From positions 1 through 27,211 of IMG/VR virus record IMGVR_UViG_3300030106_005773: 27,211 nucleotides of DNA, one strand, 5' to 3'. Below the pieces are notes generated by a model, which had not been told where the DNA came from, did not search any database, and saw nothing but the letters and a program-made list of their open reading frames with translations. Position 1 is the stretch's first letter. Each line of letters opens with the position of its first letter. Of the stretch, positions 1-8,119 are shown piece after piece. Source of the DNA: a virus. Made by a program: the position numbers and the translations under genes.

Positions 1-14
1 GAACAGAAATAAGA

Positions 15-1004
15 ATGTCTTTAAGTGGAGACCCAAATGATACCGTATTGGCTCCTCCAGGATTTAAATTTGGAAAAGTTGATAATTTAGAAGCGGTAGT
101 AGATGACAATGGTGATGTTAAAATAGTAGATAAAGCAAAAGGCACAGCAAGATACACTAGCATAAAAGGTGAAGACGGGCAGGATATAAGAGTTGGCTTA
201 ACTGATGAATTTTTAGAAAATCAAATACCTACTTTTAATAAAGAGACAGGTGCATTGATATCAGGTAATCCGACTGTTTATGCTAAAAATATGATTACTA
301 GTGATTTGTTCAGGCAGTTAAGCACAGGTGAAAAAGCAAAATTTGCAAGAAGAATGGCACATAGTTTAGAATCAATTGATTTTATAAATGAATTTATGAA
401 TTTAATACCAGAAGCAACTGGTCCTGAAGCATTCCTTAAAGGTTTTTCAAACAGCGTTGCGGCTCCTTTTGTAGATGAAGATTCACTTCTTAGATTCCCT
501 AGAACTGAAATAGGTGAAGACTATATGAAAAGATTTAAAAAACATTTACAAAGAACGGAAGGTTTATCTGACAGGTTTGCATTTAAAGAGCAAGAGCAAA
601 TCACTAGAGATTTAGCTGAAGAACCAAGCAAGTTTTTTAGAGATCCTACATTAGCTATGGAAAAAATGAAAAACTTTAAACGAATATTATTGAATAGAGT
701 ATATCAAATTAATGCTTATATGAATAACGACCAACAATATTATTTTCAAGAAAGACTGCCTATGGGTACTCGAAACGACCCATTAGATTATGGCACAAAA
801 GGTCATCTTGAAGCTTATGCAATAACTTCTAAATACATTAAAGAAAAATATAAAGACGATCCTGAAATGGTAAGAGATAAACTGTCTAAACTACATATAA
901 GAATTAGTCCTTACACAGCGAATAAATTCTCTAAAAACACTAACCAAAATATTCCTGCAGGAGTATACAATGCTATAAACTTTGGTGCTAACATAGGAGA
1001 TTAA
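15..1004 (+). CDS. Putative virion-associated protein, possibly 5'-truncated
   Basis: A 329-residue reading frame, rich in charged residues, with no signal peptide, membrane segment or motif I recognise. The first ATG is at 15, but the frame stays open to the window edge and there is no clear Shine-Dalgarno before it, so the true start may lie upstream and this may be the C-terminal part of a longer protein. It ends one base before the next gene, with which it is surely co-transcribed. Its place directly before a very large, probably internal virion protein suggests a late structural role. That is inference from position only. Confidence 0.75.
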   Translation: MSLSGDPNDTVLAPPGFKFGKVDNLEAVVDDNGDVKIVDKAKGTARYTSIKGEDGQDIRVGLTDEFLENQIPTFNKETGALISGNPTVYAKNMITSDLFRQLSTGEKAKFARRMAHSLESIDFINEFMNLIPEATGPEAFLKGFSNSVAAPFVDEDSLLRFPRTEIGEDYMKRFKKHLQRTEGLSDRFAFKEQEQITRDLAEEPSKFFRDPTLAMEKMKNFKRILLNRVYQINAYMNNDQQYYFQERLPMGTRNDPLDYGTKGHLEAYAITSKYIKEKYKDDPEMVRDKLSKLHIRISPYTANKFSKNTNQNIPAGVYNAINFGANIGD

Positions 1005-1005
1005 T

Positions 1006-4000
1006 ATGGCAGATAAATTAGAACCAATTTTTATACTTCCTCCTCCAGGAGAAGATGATTTAACTATGGGTGGACAAGGGACAGACATTGAATCAAGTCT
1101 GACCATTCCTGGAGAAAAAAAGTTAGACGAAGATACAGCCTTCGGTCTTCCTGTAAGACCAGCCAGAAAAGACATGCCTTCTATTTTAGGAAGCAAATAT
1201 GTAGACGCTCCAGTATATGGATTAAATAGTATGATTACTGGTCTCCTTGATTTACCTACTAATCTTTTAGCAGAGGTTCTTGAAGCAGCTAATCTTATAA
1301 AGCCTAATGAAAACCCAAGAGATTATGTAGACAGACTTGTAAACAGTGGTGATTATGAAAAAATAGAAGAGATTCTTCCAGGAATAGTTGTGGGAGTAGG
1401 TAGAAGAGGATCAAATTATTATGATAATTGGTTAGAAAAAACATTACGAGGCACTGGTGAGTTTGCAGGATTTGCTGCTCCTTTTATAGGAACTCTTAGT
1501 GTCATGGGTAATCAATTAAGAAACTTAGAAAAAACTGGTCAAAGTTTGCAAAGCACAGAAGCTGCAAAAGGTTTTGTTCAACCAATAAAAGATTTTTTTA
1601 CAACTGGAAGTATATCTGGTCTTTTTGGTGTTGGTTTACCAAAAGGAACAATTCGTCAATCTATTGTGAAACCTTATGCAGATGATACAGCAGCAGCAGC
1701 GAAAGCAGAAGGAATTGGAAGTGCCGTTTTTGGATTTGGGTATTCAGGTGCAGAGTCAGCAGGGTTTAGCCCCGAGGCATCTCTTGTAGCAGGTTTAGGA
1801 ACTTTGTCTCCTGTAATAGCGTGGCAATCTGGATCTTCTCTTTTAAATGCGTTAAAAGAAGGTCCCGCAGGAAGAGGTACTAAATATTTATTGCAAAAAG
1901 TAGATGATTATCGTGTTGGTAAAGATGAAGCAGTTGCAAAAGATGAAGGAGTAATTGGAAAGCTAGGATTTAAAGGAAAAGCAACAAAAGAGGAAGAAAA
2001 ACTTATAGAAGAAGTTAAACTAGCTCTAGAAAATCCTAAAGCTGTGCAAAACACCGAAAGAGCTCAACAAATAGAAGAGGAACTTTTTGAAACAACAGGT
2101 AAAAAAATTACTCTTAGTCCCGCAGAACAAACAATGGATGTTGATTTATTAGCAGCTCAAGAACTTGTAGAAAAAGGAAAAACAGCAACTATGAAATTTT
2201 CAAGAAAAAACAGAGAGAGGAAATATAATGTCATCGAAGCTATTGAAAAATATCAAACACTTAAAATACCAAAAGGTGAAATAGACGATGGTCCTCTGTT
2301 TATTTATGATGCTCTCAAAGCAAAAAGAGAGTCATTGATTTCAAAAATAGATGACCAAGTAGATGAAGTAGAATTATCAATTAATAAACTTTCAAATGAA
2401 GAAACAGGGAAGTTTCCTTTACAACAATTTAAAGGAGAAACAGGGGTTTCAATAAGAACAGTATTACAAAAATATGTAGATAATTTAAAAGAAACAGCAA
2501 GGTTATTTGCAGAGGGAAAAGCTCCAAAAGGAGGAACTCCGATTATAAATACAAACTTAAATGATGTTGATGACATAGGTAAAGCTATTGATATTGATGA
2601 TGTGCGAAAATATGTAACTGCTAAACTAACCATGTCACAAGGAGATGAAGCTTTAACAAAACCACACCCATTGATCCAAAGATTTTTAGATAAAAAAGAT
2701 CCTAAACTTACTTTTGCAGATTATAAAAGTTTTAGAATGGAAGTAGGTGATTCTTTATCTAAATCGTTTAATTTAGGAATTAGTAAAGACATAGCGGAGT
2801 TAAGTGCTTTTAAAGAAATTTTAGAAGAAATGGGCAAAAAATTTGGGAACGTTAATGATGATTTTAAGACATTTAATCAATGGTACTCTGTAAATATGGT
2901 TCCATTAGAAAAAGCGGGAGTTATAAGAGTATTAGAAAAAGATGTTGGTGGTGCAACTGGTTCTGCATACAAGCTACCAAAGGAAAAAGTCGCAGAACAA
3001 TTTATTAAAGACAGTAATACCTCAAAATTTTATGTAGATACATTTAAAGGAGAAAACGACATAGGACACATACAATCTGCAATATTAGATACTATACATC
3101 GGGCAGCATATGACAGTAAAAAAGGTGCATTAAAACCAGATGCTGTAAATAAATATATAAACAACAACGCTGACATGTTAAAAGAAATACCCTCGTTTCG
3201 ATTTAGAAACGTAGACGGTAAACTTCCAGGACCTCAAAGCGAGCCTTATGCTAATTTTTATGATGAATTAATAGACACTAGTTCGTTACTCCAAAATCTA
3301 GCACGACGAAAAGCAGACTTAGACTCAAGGAAAAAATTTATAAACACTAATCTTATTTATAAAAACTTAACAAATAAATTTGATGAATTAGAGCCAGAAA
3401 AACTTTTTGAGGAAGCTCTTAAAAACCCTAAATTACTAAGAGATTTAAAATCTAGGTTAAAAATAGATGCTAGTGGTGAAAAGAGTGTTATTCCAGGAGT
3501 ATCGCAAAAAGATTTAAAAACTACTTTTAATGCCATAATGGTCGGTAGAATTATGCGTGGAGAAGGCGGCAAAGGAATAGCTCCAGATCCAGTAATGAAT
3601 CCTAACAAGTTTGTAGATTTTTTAATTGAAAAAGAAAAAATGCTAACACAAGCAATAGGGAAACAACACTTAGATTCTTTAAAACTAATTGGAGAAACCT
3701 ACGAAAGAATTTTAGCAACTGGTCCTGTAGAAAAACCAGGAAACGTAACTTCATTAATAGGAGGATCAGGTTGGTTAAACCAACTTTCTGAGAACCTTGG
3801 AACATCAGTGCAGAGTTTAACTTCAAGAGGTATTGCCGTACAAGAAGGTCGTCTTAGTGCAAGAACTACAGGAGCGTACATACTAACAAGATTTATTAAT
3901 GCTGGTCAAGTGAACAGAGCTCAAATAATTTTTAGAGACGCTATATTTGATCCACAACTCGCTAAGGAATTAGCAAGACCTATAAAAGCGAATAAAGATT

Positions 4001-4401
4001 TAGGATTTATGATTTCTCCTGAAAACCCAACAGAGCCTTTTCAATCTAAATATCTTAGCAATTATCTTTATGGATCTGGGGCTGAGATAAGTGGTCTAAA
4101 CATATTTAATATAGACAAAGGAGGAACTCCAACTCCTATAAAAATAGAATTTCCTGATCCAAAAACTAGACCAGAACCCGTGCTACCAAAAGATTTAAGA
4201 AAAGAAAAAGAAGAAGTGGTTCCTACACCAACTCCTTCAATGGATAAAGATATTTTTTCTCCAAGCAGTAAGATCCAAACACCACCAACTCCAAACATAA
4301 GCTCTGTAGACACAGCTAGTTTATTCCCTAATGATGCTACCGCTATAGCGATTGCAAAACGAAGAACTCCTCCAACAGGAATCGGCACGTTACCTACTTA
4401 G
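1006..4401 (+). CDS. Large putative internal virion / DNA-ejection protein (1131 aa)
   Basis: The longest gene in the window. The N-terminus is acidic and proline-containing. Residues about 60-280 hold glycine/alanine-rich, mildly hydrophobic stretches that could be membrane-active or amphipathic. The middle, about 290-900, is highly charged (Lys/Glu-rich) and looks mainly helical. The last 120 residues are a low-complexity Pro/Thr tail ending in an Ala-Ile-Ala-Lys-Arg-Arg-type segment. Large helical proteins with amphipathic N-parts at the end of the structural module are typical of internal core or ejection proteins of short-tailed phages. No catalytic motif such as a lytic transglycosylase is evident. 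The functional call rests on size, composition and position. The gene is followed by a 72-base gap that begins the replication module. Confidence 0.8.
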   Translation: MADKLEPIFILPPPGEDDLTMGGQGTDIESSLTIPGEKKLDEDTAFGLPVRPARKDMPSILGSKYVDAPVYGLNSMITGLLDLPTNLLAEVLEAANLIKPNENPRDYVDRLVNSGDYEKIEEILPGIVVGVGRRGSNYYDNWLEKTLRGTGEFAGFAAPFIGTLSVMGNQLRNLEKTGQSLQSTEAAKGFVQPIKDFFTTGSISGLFGVGLPKGTIRQSIVKPYADDTAAAAKAEGIGSAVFGFGYSGAESAGFSPEASLVAGLGTLSPVIAWQSGSSLLNALKEGPAGRGTKYLLQKVDDYRVGKDEAVAKDEGVIGKLGFKGKATKEEEKLIEEVKLALENPKAVQNTERAQQIEEELFETTGKKITLSPAEQTMDVDLLAAQELVEKGKTATMKFSRKNRERKYNVIEAIEKYQTLKIPKGEIDDGPLFIYDALKAKRESLISKIDDQVDEVELSINKLSNEETGKFPLQQFKGETGVSIRTVLQKYVDNLKETARLFAEGKAPKGGTPIINTNLNDVDDIGKAIDIDDVRKYVTAKLTMSQGDEALTKPHPLIQRFLDKKDPKLTFADYKSFRMEVGDSLSKSFNLGISKDIAELSAFKEILEEMGKKFGNVNDDFKTFNQWYSVNMVPLEKAGVIRVLEKDVGGATGSAYKLPKEKVAEQFIKDSNTSKFYVDTFKGENDIGHIQSAILDTIHRAAYDSKKGALKPDAVNKYINNNADMLKEIPSFRFRNVDGKLPGPQSEPYANFYDELIDTSSLLQNLARRKADLDSRKKFINTNLIYKNLTNKFDELEPEKLFEEALKNPKLLRDLKSRLKIDASGEKSVIPGVSQKDLKTTFNAIMVGRIMRGEGGKGIAPDPVMNPNKFVDFLIEKEKMLTQAIGKQHLDSLKLIGETYERILATGPVEKPGNVTSLIGGSGWLNQLSENLGTSVQSLTSRGIAVQEGRLSARTTGAYILTRFINAGQVNRAQIIFRDAIFDPQLAKELARPIKANKDLGFMISPENPTEPFQSKYLSNYLYGSGAEISGLNIFNIDKGGTPTPIKIEFPDPKTRPEPVLPKDLRKEKEEVVPTPTPSMDKDIFSPSSKIQTPPTPNISSVDTASLFPNDATAIAIAKRRTPPTGIGTLPT

Positions 4402-4432
4402 AAAATAAAAGACTAAAATCTAATTTTATTTT

Positions 4433-4441
4433 TGCTATAAT
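4433..4441 (+). promoter_or_regulatory. Extended -10 promoter candidate before SNF2-like helicase
   Basis: TGCTATAAT fits the extended -10 pattern TGnTATAAT, 32 bases before the GTG start at 4474. No good -35 hexamer is visible, which extended -10 promoters can tolerate. It sits in the gap between the late structural genes and the replication module, where a new transcript is expected. Confidence 0.5.
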
Positions 4442-4473
4442 AAAGTATTACTTTAATAGAAAGCAGAAAGAAA

Positions 4474-5913
4474 GTGAGATACAAATTTAAACACAAACCG
4501 TATGAGCATCAATTAGATGCCTTAAATAAATCATGGAATAAGCCTTATTTTGCTTATTTTATGGATATGGGTACAGGTAAATCAAAAGTACTCATAGACA
4601 ATATGTCTATACTCTATGATAAAGGTCAAATAACAAGTGCTCTCATCATTGCACCCAAAGGTGTATACAAAAATTGGGAGCGTAAAGAAATACCCACTCA
4701 TTTACCTGAACACATAGAGGCGAATGTAATTGCTTGGTCACCTGAAAAAACACAGAAAAAACAAAAAGAATTAGAATCCTTATTTGAAGTAAACGATAAA
4801 CTACAAATATTCTTAATGAATGTAGAGGCGTTTAGCACAAAACGAGGCTACGAAATAGCAGATAAATTTTTATGTTCTCACCGATCTCTTTTAGTTGTAG
4901 ATGAAAGCACTACGATCAAAACAAGAACTGCTCAAAGAACTAAGAATTTAATTAAACTGAGCAAACACGCTCCCTACAGAAGAATACTTACAGGGTCTCC
5001 AGTAACTAAATCACCTTTAGATTTGTTTACACAATGTGAGTTTTTAGAACACTATGTATTAAAACAAGGTAGCTTCTGGACTTTTCAAAACAGGTACGCA
5101 AAACTGATGAGAAGAACAGTGGGTAATCGTAGTTATAACCAAGTTTTAGGTTATCAAAATTTAGAAGAGTTAAACGGTATCATAGAACCTTTCAGTTATA
5201 GAATTCGTAAAGAGGAGTGTTTAGATTTACCAGATAAAGTATACACTCGTCGCACAGTAGAACTTACAGAGGAGCAAGAAAAGTTATATAAACAAATGAA
5301 AAAAACTGCACTAGCGGTCATAGAGTCAGAGGGTTTAGTGACAGCACCCACAGTTCTTACTCAATTACTAAGGCTACAACAATTATGTTCAGGGTTTGCA
5401 AGACTAGAAGATGGTAGAACTATTGAGGTAGCCTCAAATAAAATAAACGAACTGTTAAGTTGTTTAGAAGAAACAGACGGTAAGGTAATCATATGGGCAA
5501 ATTTTACTCATGACCTAGAACATATACAAAAGGTTTTAGCTGAAAAATATGGATCTGACTCTGTAGAACTATTTTACGGAGAAACCAATGCAGAACTAAG
5601 ACAAGATATTGTAGAGCGTTTCCAAGATCCTAACCACCCAATGAGATTTTTTGTAGGACAACCAAGAACAGGAGGCTACGGTCTTACTTTAACACAAGCA
5701 AAGACTGTTGTTTACTACAGTAATGGTTATGATTTAGAAATAAGACTACAGAGTGAAGATAGAGCTCATCGCATAGGACAAACCAATAAGGTGACTTATG
5801 TGGATATTGTGACTGAAAAAACAGTAGATGAAAAAATTATAAAAGCTCTCAGAAGTAAAATAGATATTAGTAGTCAAGTGTTAGCAGAGGGACACAGAGA
5901 ATGGATTATTTAA
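4474..5913 (+). CDS. SNF2-like SF2 DNA helicase/translocase
   Basis: A 479-residue two-lobed SF2 ATPase. Visible motifs are a Q-like region near residue 12 (EHQLDAL), Walker A DMGTGKS at 31-37, Walker B/DEAH-like VVDEST at 141-146, motif III LTGSP at 172-176, and motif VI QSEDRAHRIGQ at 426-436, which is diagnostic of the SNF2/Rad54 branch. The length is close to the bare two-lobe core, so there are no obvious accessory domains. It probably hydrolyses ATP to move on duplex DNA during replication, recombination or chromatin-protein removal. The start is GTG with only a weak purine-rich ribosome-binding site (AGAAAG). It is the first gene of the replication block and is followed by a 196-base gap. 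Confidence 0.95.
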   Translation: MRYKFKHKPYEHQLDALNKSWNKPYFAYFMDMGTGKSKVLIDNMSILYDKGQITSALIIAPKGVYKNWERKEIPTHLPEHIEANVIAWSPEKTQKKQKELESLFEVNDKLQIFLMNVEAFSTKRGYEIADKFLCSHRSLLVVDESTTIKTRTAQRTKNLIKLSKHAPYRRILTGSPVTKSPLDLFTQCEFLEHYVLKQGSFWTFQNRYAKLMRRTVGNRSYNQVLGYQNLEELNGIIEPFSYRIRKEECLDLPDKVYTRRTVELTEEQEKLYKQMKKTALAVIESEGLVTAPTVLTQLLRLQQLCSGFARLEDGRTIEVASNKINELLSCLEETDGKVIIWANFTHDLEHIQKVLAEKYGSDSVELFYGETNAELRQDIVERFQDPNHPMRFFVGQPRTGGYGLTLTQAKTVVYYSNGYDLEIRLQSEDRAHRIGQTNKVTYVDIVTEKTVDEKIIKALRSKIDISSQVLAEGHREWII

Positions 5914-6109
5914 GGTTTACTATATACAACCAAAACCAAAGAAACATAAAAATGTTTTTCATGAAATTTCCGATATACAATATACTTTCGGGTCTACGCG
6001 AAAATATTGGAGAAAAAAAGTGTTATTTTATGGGGGCTTTTAGTGTGTAATAGTAAAAGTAAATATATTAAATATAGCGGAAAATTAATCAACCATGTGG
6101 AGAAAGTAC
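5914..6109. promoter_or_regulatory. Intergenic control region with repeated GGTCTACGCGAA motif
   Basis: A 196-base gap with a TATACT box (5981-5986; poor -35) immediately followed by TTCGGGTCTACGCGAA (5987-6002). Almost the same sequence recurs only in the other large control region near 25155. A 29-codon ATG frame (5961-6050) runs across the motif, but it has no ribosome-binding site and I do not call it a gene. The likely role is promoter or protein-binding site for the transcript that starts with the next gene. Confidence 0.45.
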
Positions 6110-6445
6110 ATGACTGTATATATAACACAAGAAATGAGGGGTAGAGATATTACCGACGCCACAAGCTTTGGTGATGTTGAAATACTTATCCCTGCAGGAG
6201 AACAAGCGAGTTACGCCACCCAACCTACCATTAGGAAAATGAAGCGTAAGCTCAGCAAATTCACGGACGAAGATTACTTGTTGTTGTCTGGTGATCCAGC
6301 GATTATTGCTTTGGCTTCTTCCATAGTAGCTCAAGTAAATATGGGCAGATTTAAAATGCTTAAATGGGATCGCCAAGAAAACAAGTATTTTCCTTTGTCC
6401 GCTAATATTAACCAAACATTAGGAGGTAGTGATGAGTCAATTTGA
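6110..6445 (+). CDS. Conserved-looking hypothetical protein (111 aa)
   Basis: I choose the ATG at 6110 because TGGAG (6098-6102) lies 7 bases before it. An in-frame ATG at 6095 has no ribosome-binding site. The product is soluble, with a basic middle (IRKMKRKLSKF) and an alternating hydrophobic pattern suggesting a small alpha/beta fold. No recognised domain. Its end overlaps the start of the next gene by 14 bases, so translation is probably coupled. It opens a short operon leading to the coiled-coil and acidic-tail proteins of the replication module. Function unknown. Confidence 0.85.
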   Translation: MTVYITQEMRGRDITDATSFGDVEILIPAGEQASYATQPTIRKMKRKLSKFTDEDYLLLSGDPAIIALASSIVAQVNMGRFKMLKWDRQENKYFPLSANINQTLGGSDESI

Positions 6446-6992
6446 AGATGTAGCAAACAAGCTAAACTCAGTAGATGAGAAAGGCTTGAGTGAAGTAAGT
6501 AAGCTATGTCAAAAACAAGTTAATCTCCAAGAGCAAGTAGACTCTTTGGAAGAACAACTAAAAGAAACCAAAAGGCAACTGAAAGAGGTCGCTGAAGACC
6601 AACTTCCAGCTGCGATGGCAGAGCATAATCTAACTAAGCTAGAGCTTGAAGATGGATCTGCTATAAATGTAAAAAAATTCTATAGTGCTTCTATTCCTAC
6701 AGATAGAAAGGATGAAGCTTTCAAATGGTTGGTGGACAATAAGTACGGAGATTTGATTAAAAACCAAGTTTCTACAAACTTTGTTCGCGGCCAAGAGGAA
6801 GAGGCACGAAAGTTCACAACAGAACTTGTAGATAGAGGATTGGCGGTAAGCTCTAAAACATGGGTTGAGCCAATGACATTAAAGGCTTTTGTGAAAGATC
6901 AAACAGAGCAAGGGAAAAACGTACCCCAAGATTTGTTTGGTCTGTACATAGGAGAAAAGGCAACAATCGTAAAACCAAGAGGTAAAAAATGA
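6432..6992 (+). CDS. Coiled-coil protein of the replication module (186 aa)
   Basis: The start at 6432 follows a perfect AGGAGG (6421-6426); the GTG one codon earlier is less likely. Residues about 20-62 form a strong coiled coil with regular Leu/Val/Glu spacing. The remainder is a mixed alpha/beta domain ending in a Lys/Arg tail. The layout of an N-terminal coiled coil followed by a small globular domain recalls phage recombination helpers such as Mu Gam or Siphovirus Gp157, but I see no specific motif and do not assign either. It overlaps the next gene by 4 bases and probably forms a functional pair with it. Confidence 0.9.
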   Translation: MSQFEDVANKLNSVDEKGLSEVSKLCQKQVNLQEQVDSLEEQLKETKRQLKEVAEDQLPAAMAEHNLTKLELEDGSAINVKKFYSASIPTDRKDEAFKWLVDNKYGDLIKNQVSTNFVRGQEEEARKFTTELVDRGLAVSSKTWVEPMTLKAFVKDQTEQGKNVPQDLFGLYIGEKATIVKPRGKK

Positions 6993-7816
6993 ACGATAAG
7001 AAAGAAGTAGCCGTCAAAAAAGAAGGAGGGGCTTTAGCAACCGCTGAAAGCTTCGAAGCTTTGTCGTCTGCTGGTTTTGATGAAGTAACCACAGATGACA
7101 TAGCCGTACCTTTTTTAAGGATACTGGCAGATGGTTCACCACAAGTTAAAAAGCGTGACGGTGCGTATGTGGAAGGAGCTGAGCCAGGAATGATATACAA
7201 TACTGTACTTAACGAAGTATATGATGGTGAGAAAGGTATTAAAGTTATACCATGCCATTACAATCGTCGTTTTGTAGAGTGGATACCAAGAGAAACTAAG
7301 GGCGGTGGATATGTTCAATCATTTGATCCATCTGATCCCATAGTAAACACCACAACAAGAGATGATCAGGGTAGAGACGTGCTTGAAAACGGCAACTATC
7401 TAGCAAATACTGCTCAGTTTTTTGTGTTGTTCTTACATGAAGAATTAGGCATACAAAGAGCTTTGATTGCCATGACTTCTACACAACTTAAAAAATCTCG
7501 TAAGTGGTTAGCTCAGGCACAGTCGATAACTGCAAAAGGTAAGAACGGAGTATTTACTCTACCTTTAATGTCCCAAGTATATAATCTCAGCACTATACCA
7601 GAGTCTAATGATAAAGGCAGTTGGTATGGTTGGGATATAACAAGGGATAGACAGTTAGACCTTACAAACGATGAAGAGTCAAGTATATTTGATACTGCTG
7701 TTGGATTCGGTAACTCTGTAAAACAGGGTGATGTACAGGTTAAGTCAGACAATGCTGACGAGTCTTGGGGCGATAACGAGAAAGTTATTGTTGATAACGA
7801 AAAAGAGGTAATGTAG
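6989..7816 (+). CDS. Acidic-tailed protein, candidate ssDNA-binding protein (275 aa)
   Basis: A 275-residue protein overlapping the previous gene by 4 bases (ATGA). It has a charged N-terminal tail, a central region rich in beta-strand-like and aromatic segments (residues about 60-215, with several Trp/Tyr/Phe), and a strongly acidic, flexible C-terminus of about 35 residues containing many Asp, Glu and Asn. A globular aromatic core plus an acidic tail is the classic layout of replicative ssDNA-binding proteins (SSB, T7 gp2.5, T4 gp32), and the gene sits beside helicases and a primase. I cannot recognise an OB-fold signature, so the function is inference. Transcription may partly end at the hairpin that follows. 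Confidence 0.9.
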   Translation: MNDKKEVAVKKEGGALATAESFEALSSAGFDEVTTDDIAVPFLRILADGSPQVKKRDGAYVEGAEPGMIYNTVLNEVYDGEKGIKVIPCHYNRRFVEWIPRETKGGGYVQSFDPSDPIVNTTTRDDQGRDVLENGNYLANTAQFFVLFLHEELGIQRALIAMTSTQLKKSRKWLAQAQSITAKGKNGVFTLPLMSQVYNLSTIPESNDKGSWYGWDITRDRQLDLTNDEESSIFDTAVGFGNSVKQGDVQVKSDNADESWGDNEKVIVDNEKEVM

Positions 7817-7853
7817 TTTCAGTAACGAGGGTTGATCGCCTTGGAACTGCAAG

Positions 7854-7883
7854 GGGAGTATAGTTTTAACGGTCTGTACTCCC
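7854..7883 (+). repeat. Intergenic hairpin upstream of a Shine-Dalgarno
   Basis: GGGAGTA (7854-7860) pairs with TACTCCC (7877-7883) around a 16-base loop. It lies between the stop of the acidic-tail gene (7816) and the AGGAGAAG ribosome-binding site of the next gene (7911). There is no T-run, so it is not a standard terminator. It resembles in placement the hairpins at 12568, 21424 and 24061. Confidence 0.5.
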
Positions 7884-7910
7884 TCCTCTTTATAATAGGA
7901 GAAGTTAAAA

Positions 7911-8105
7911 ATGAAAATAGATGTGTGGAAAAAAGTAAAGACAACAAATATTGATGAAATAGACACTAATAAACATATGCTAGCTGAGCTTGATGATGAC
8001 CAGTCTCAATACAGAATACTTAAAGTGCTTAAAAATGGGACAGCAATAGATGTTTCATCAGAGGGTAATTGGGTCTTTCATAAATATTTAGACAGTAAAA
8101 TTTAG
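7911..8105 (+). CDS. Small hypothetical protein (64 aa)
   Basis: A short soluble protein with a good ribosome-binding site (AGGAGAAG) 5 bases before ATG. It has a beta-rich pattern (RILKVLKNGTAIDV) and acidic stretches, and no recognised family. It lies 14 bases before the primase gene, which has its own AAGGAG site, so the two are probably one transcript. Confidence 0.75.
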   Translation: MKIDVWKKVKTTNIDEIDTNKHMLAELDDDQSQYRILKVLKNGTAIDVSSEGNWVFHKYLDSKI

Positions 8106-8119
8106 GAAAGGAGAAGTTT

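Noticed and set aside
5961-6050. 29-codon ATG frame across the GGTCTACGCGAA motif
   Set aside because: No ribosome-binding site, and the second copy of the motif at 25160 is not in an equivalent open frame, so the conserved signal is DNA, not peptide.
7854-7883. Hairpin as a Rho-independent terminator
   Set aside because: Only 7 pairs, long loop and no T-run; placement before a Shine-Dalgarno fits a leader element better.
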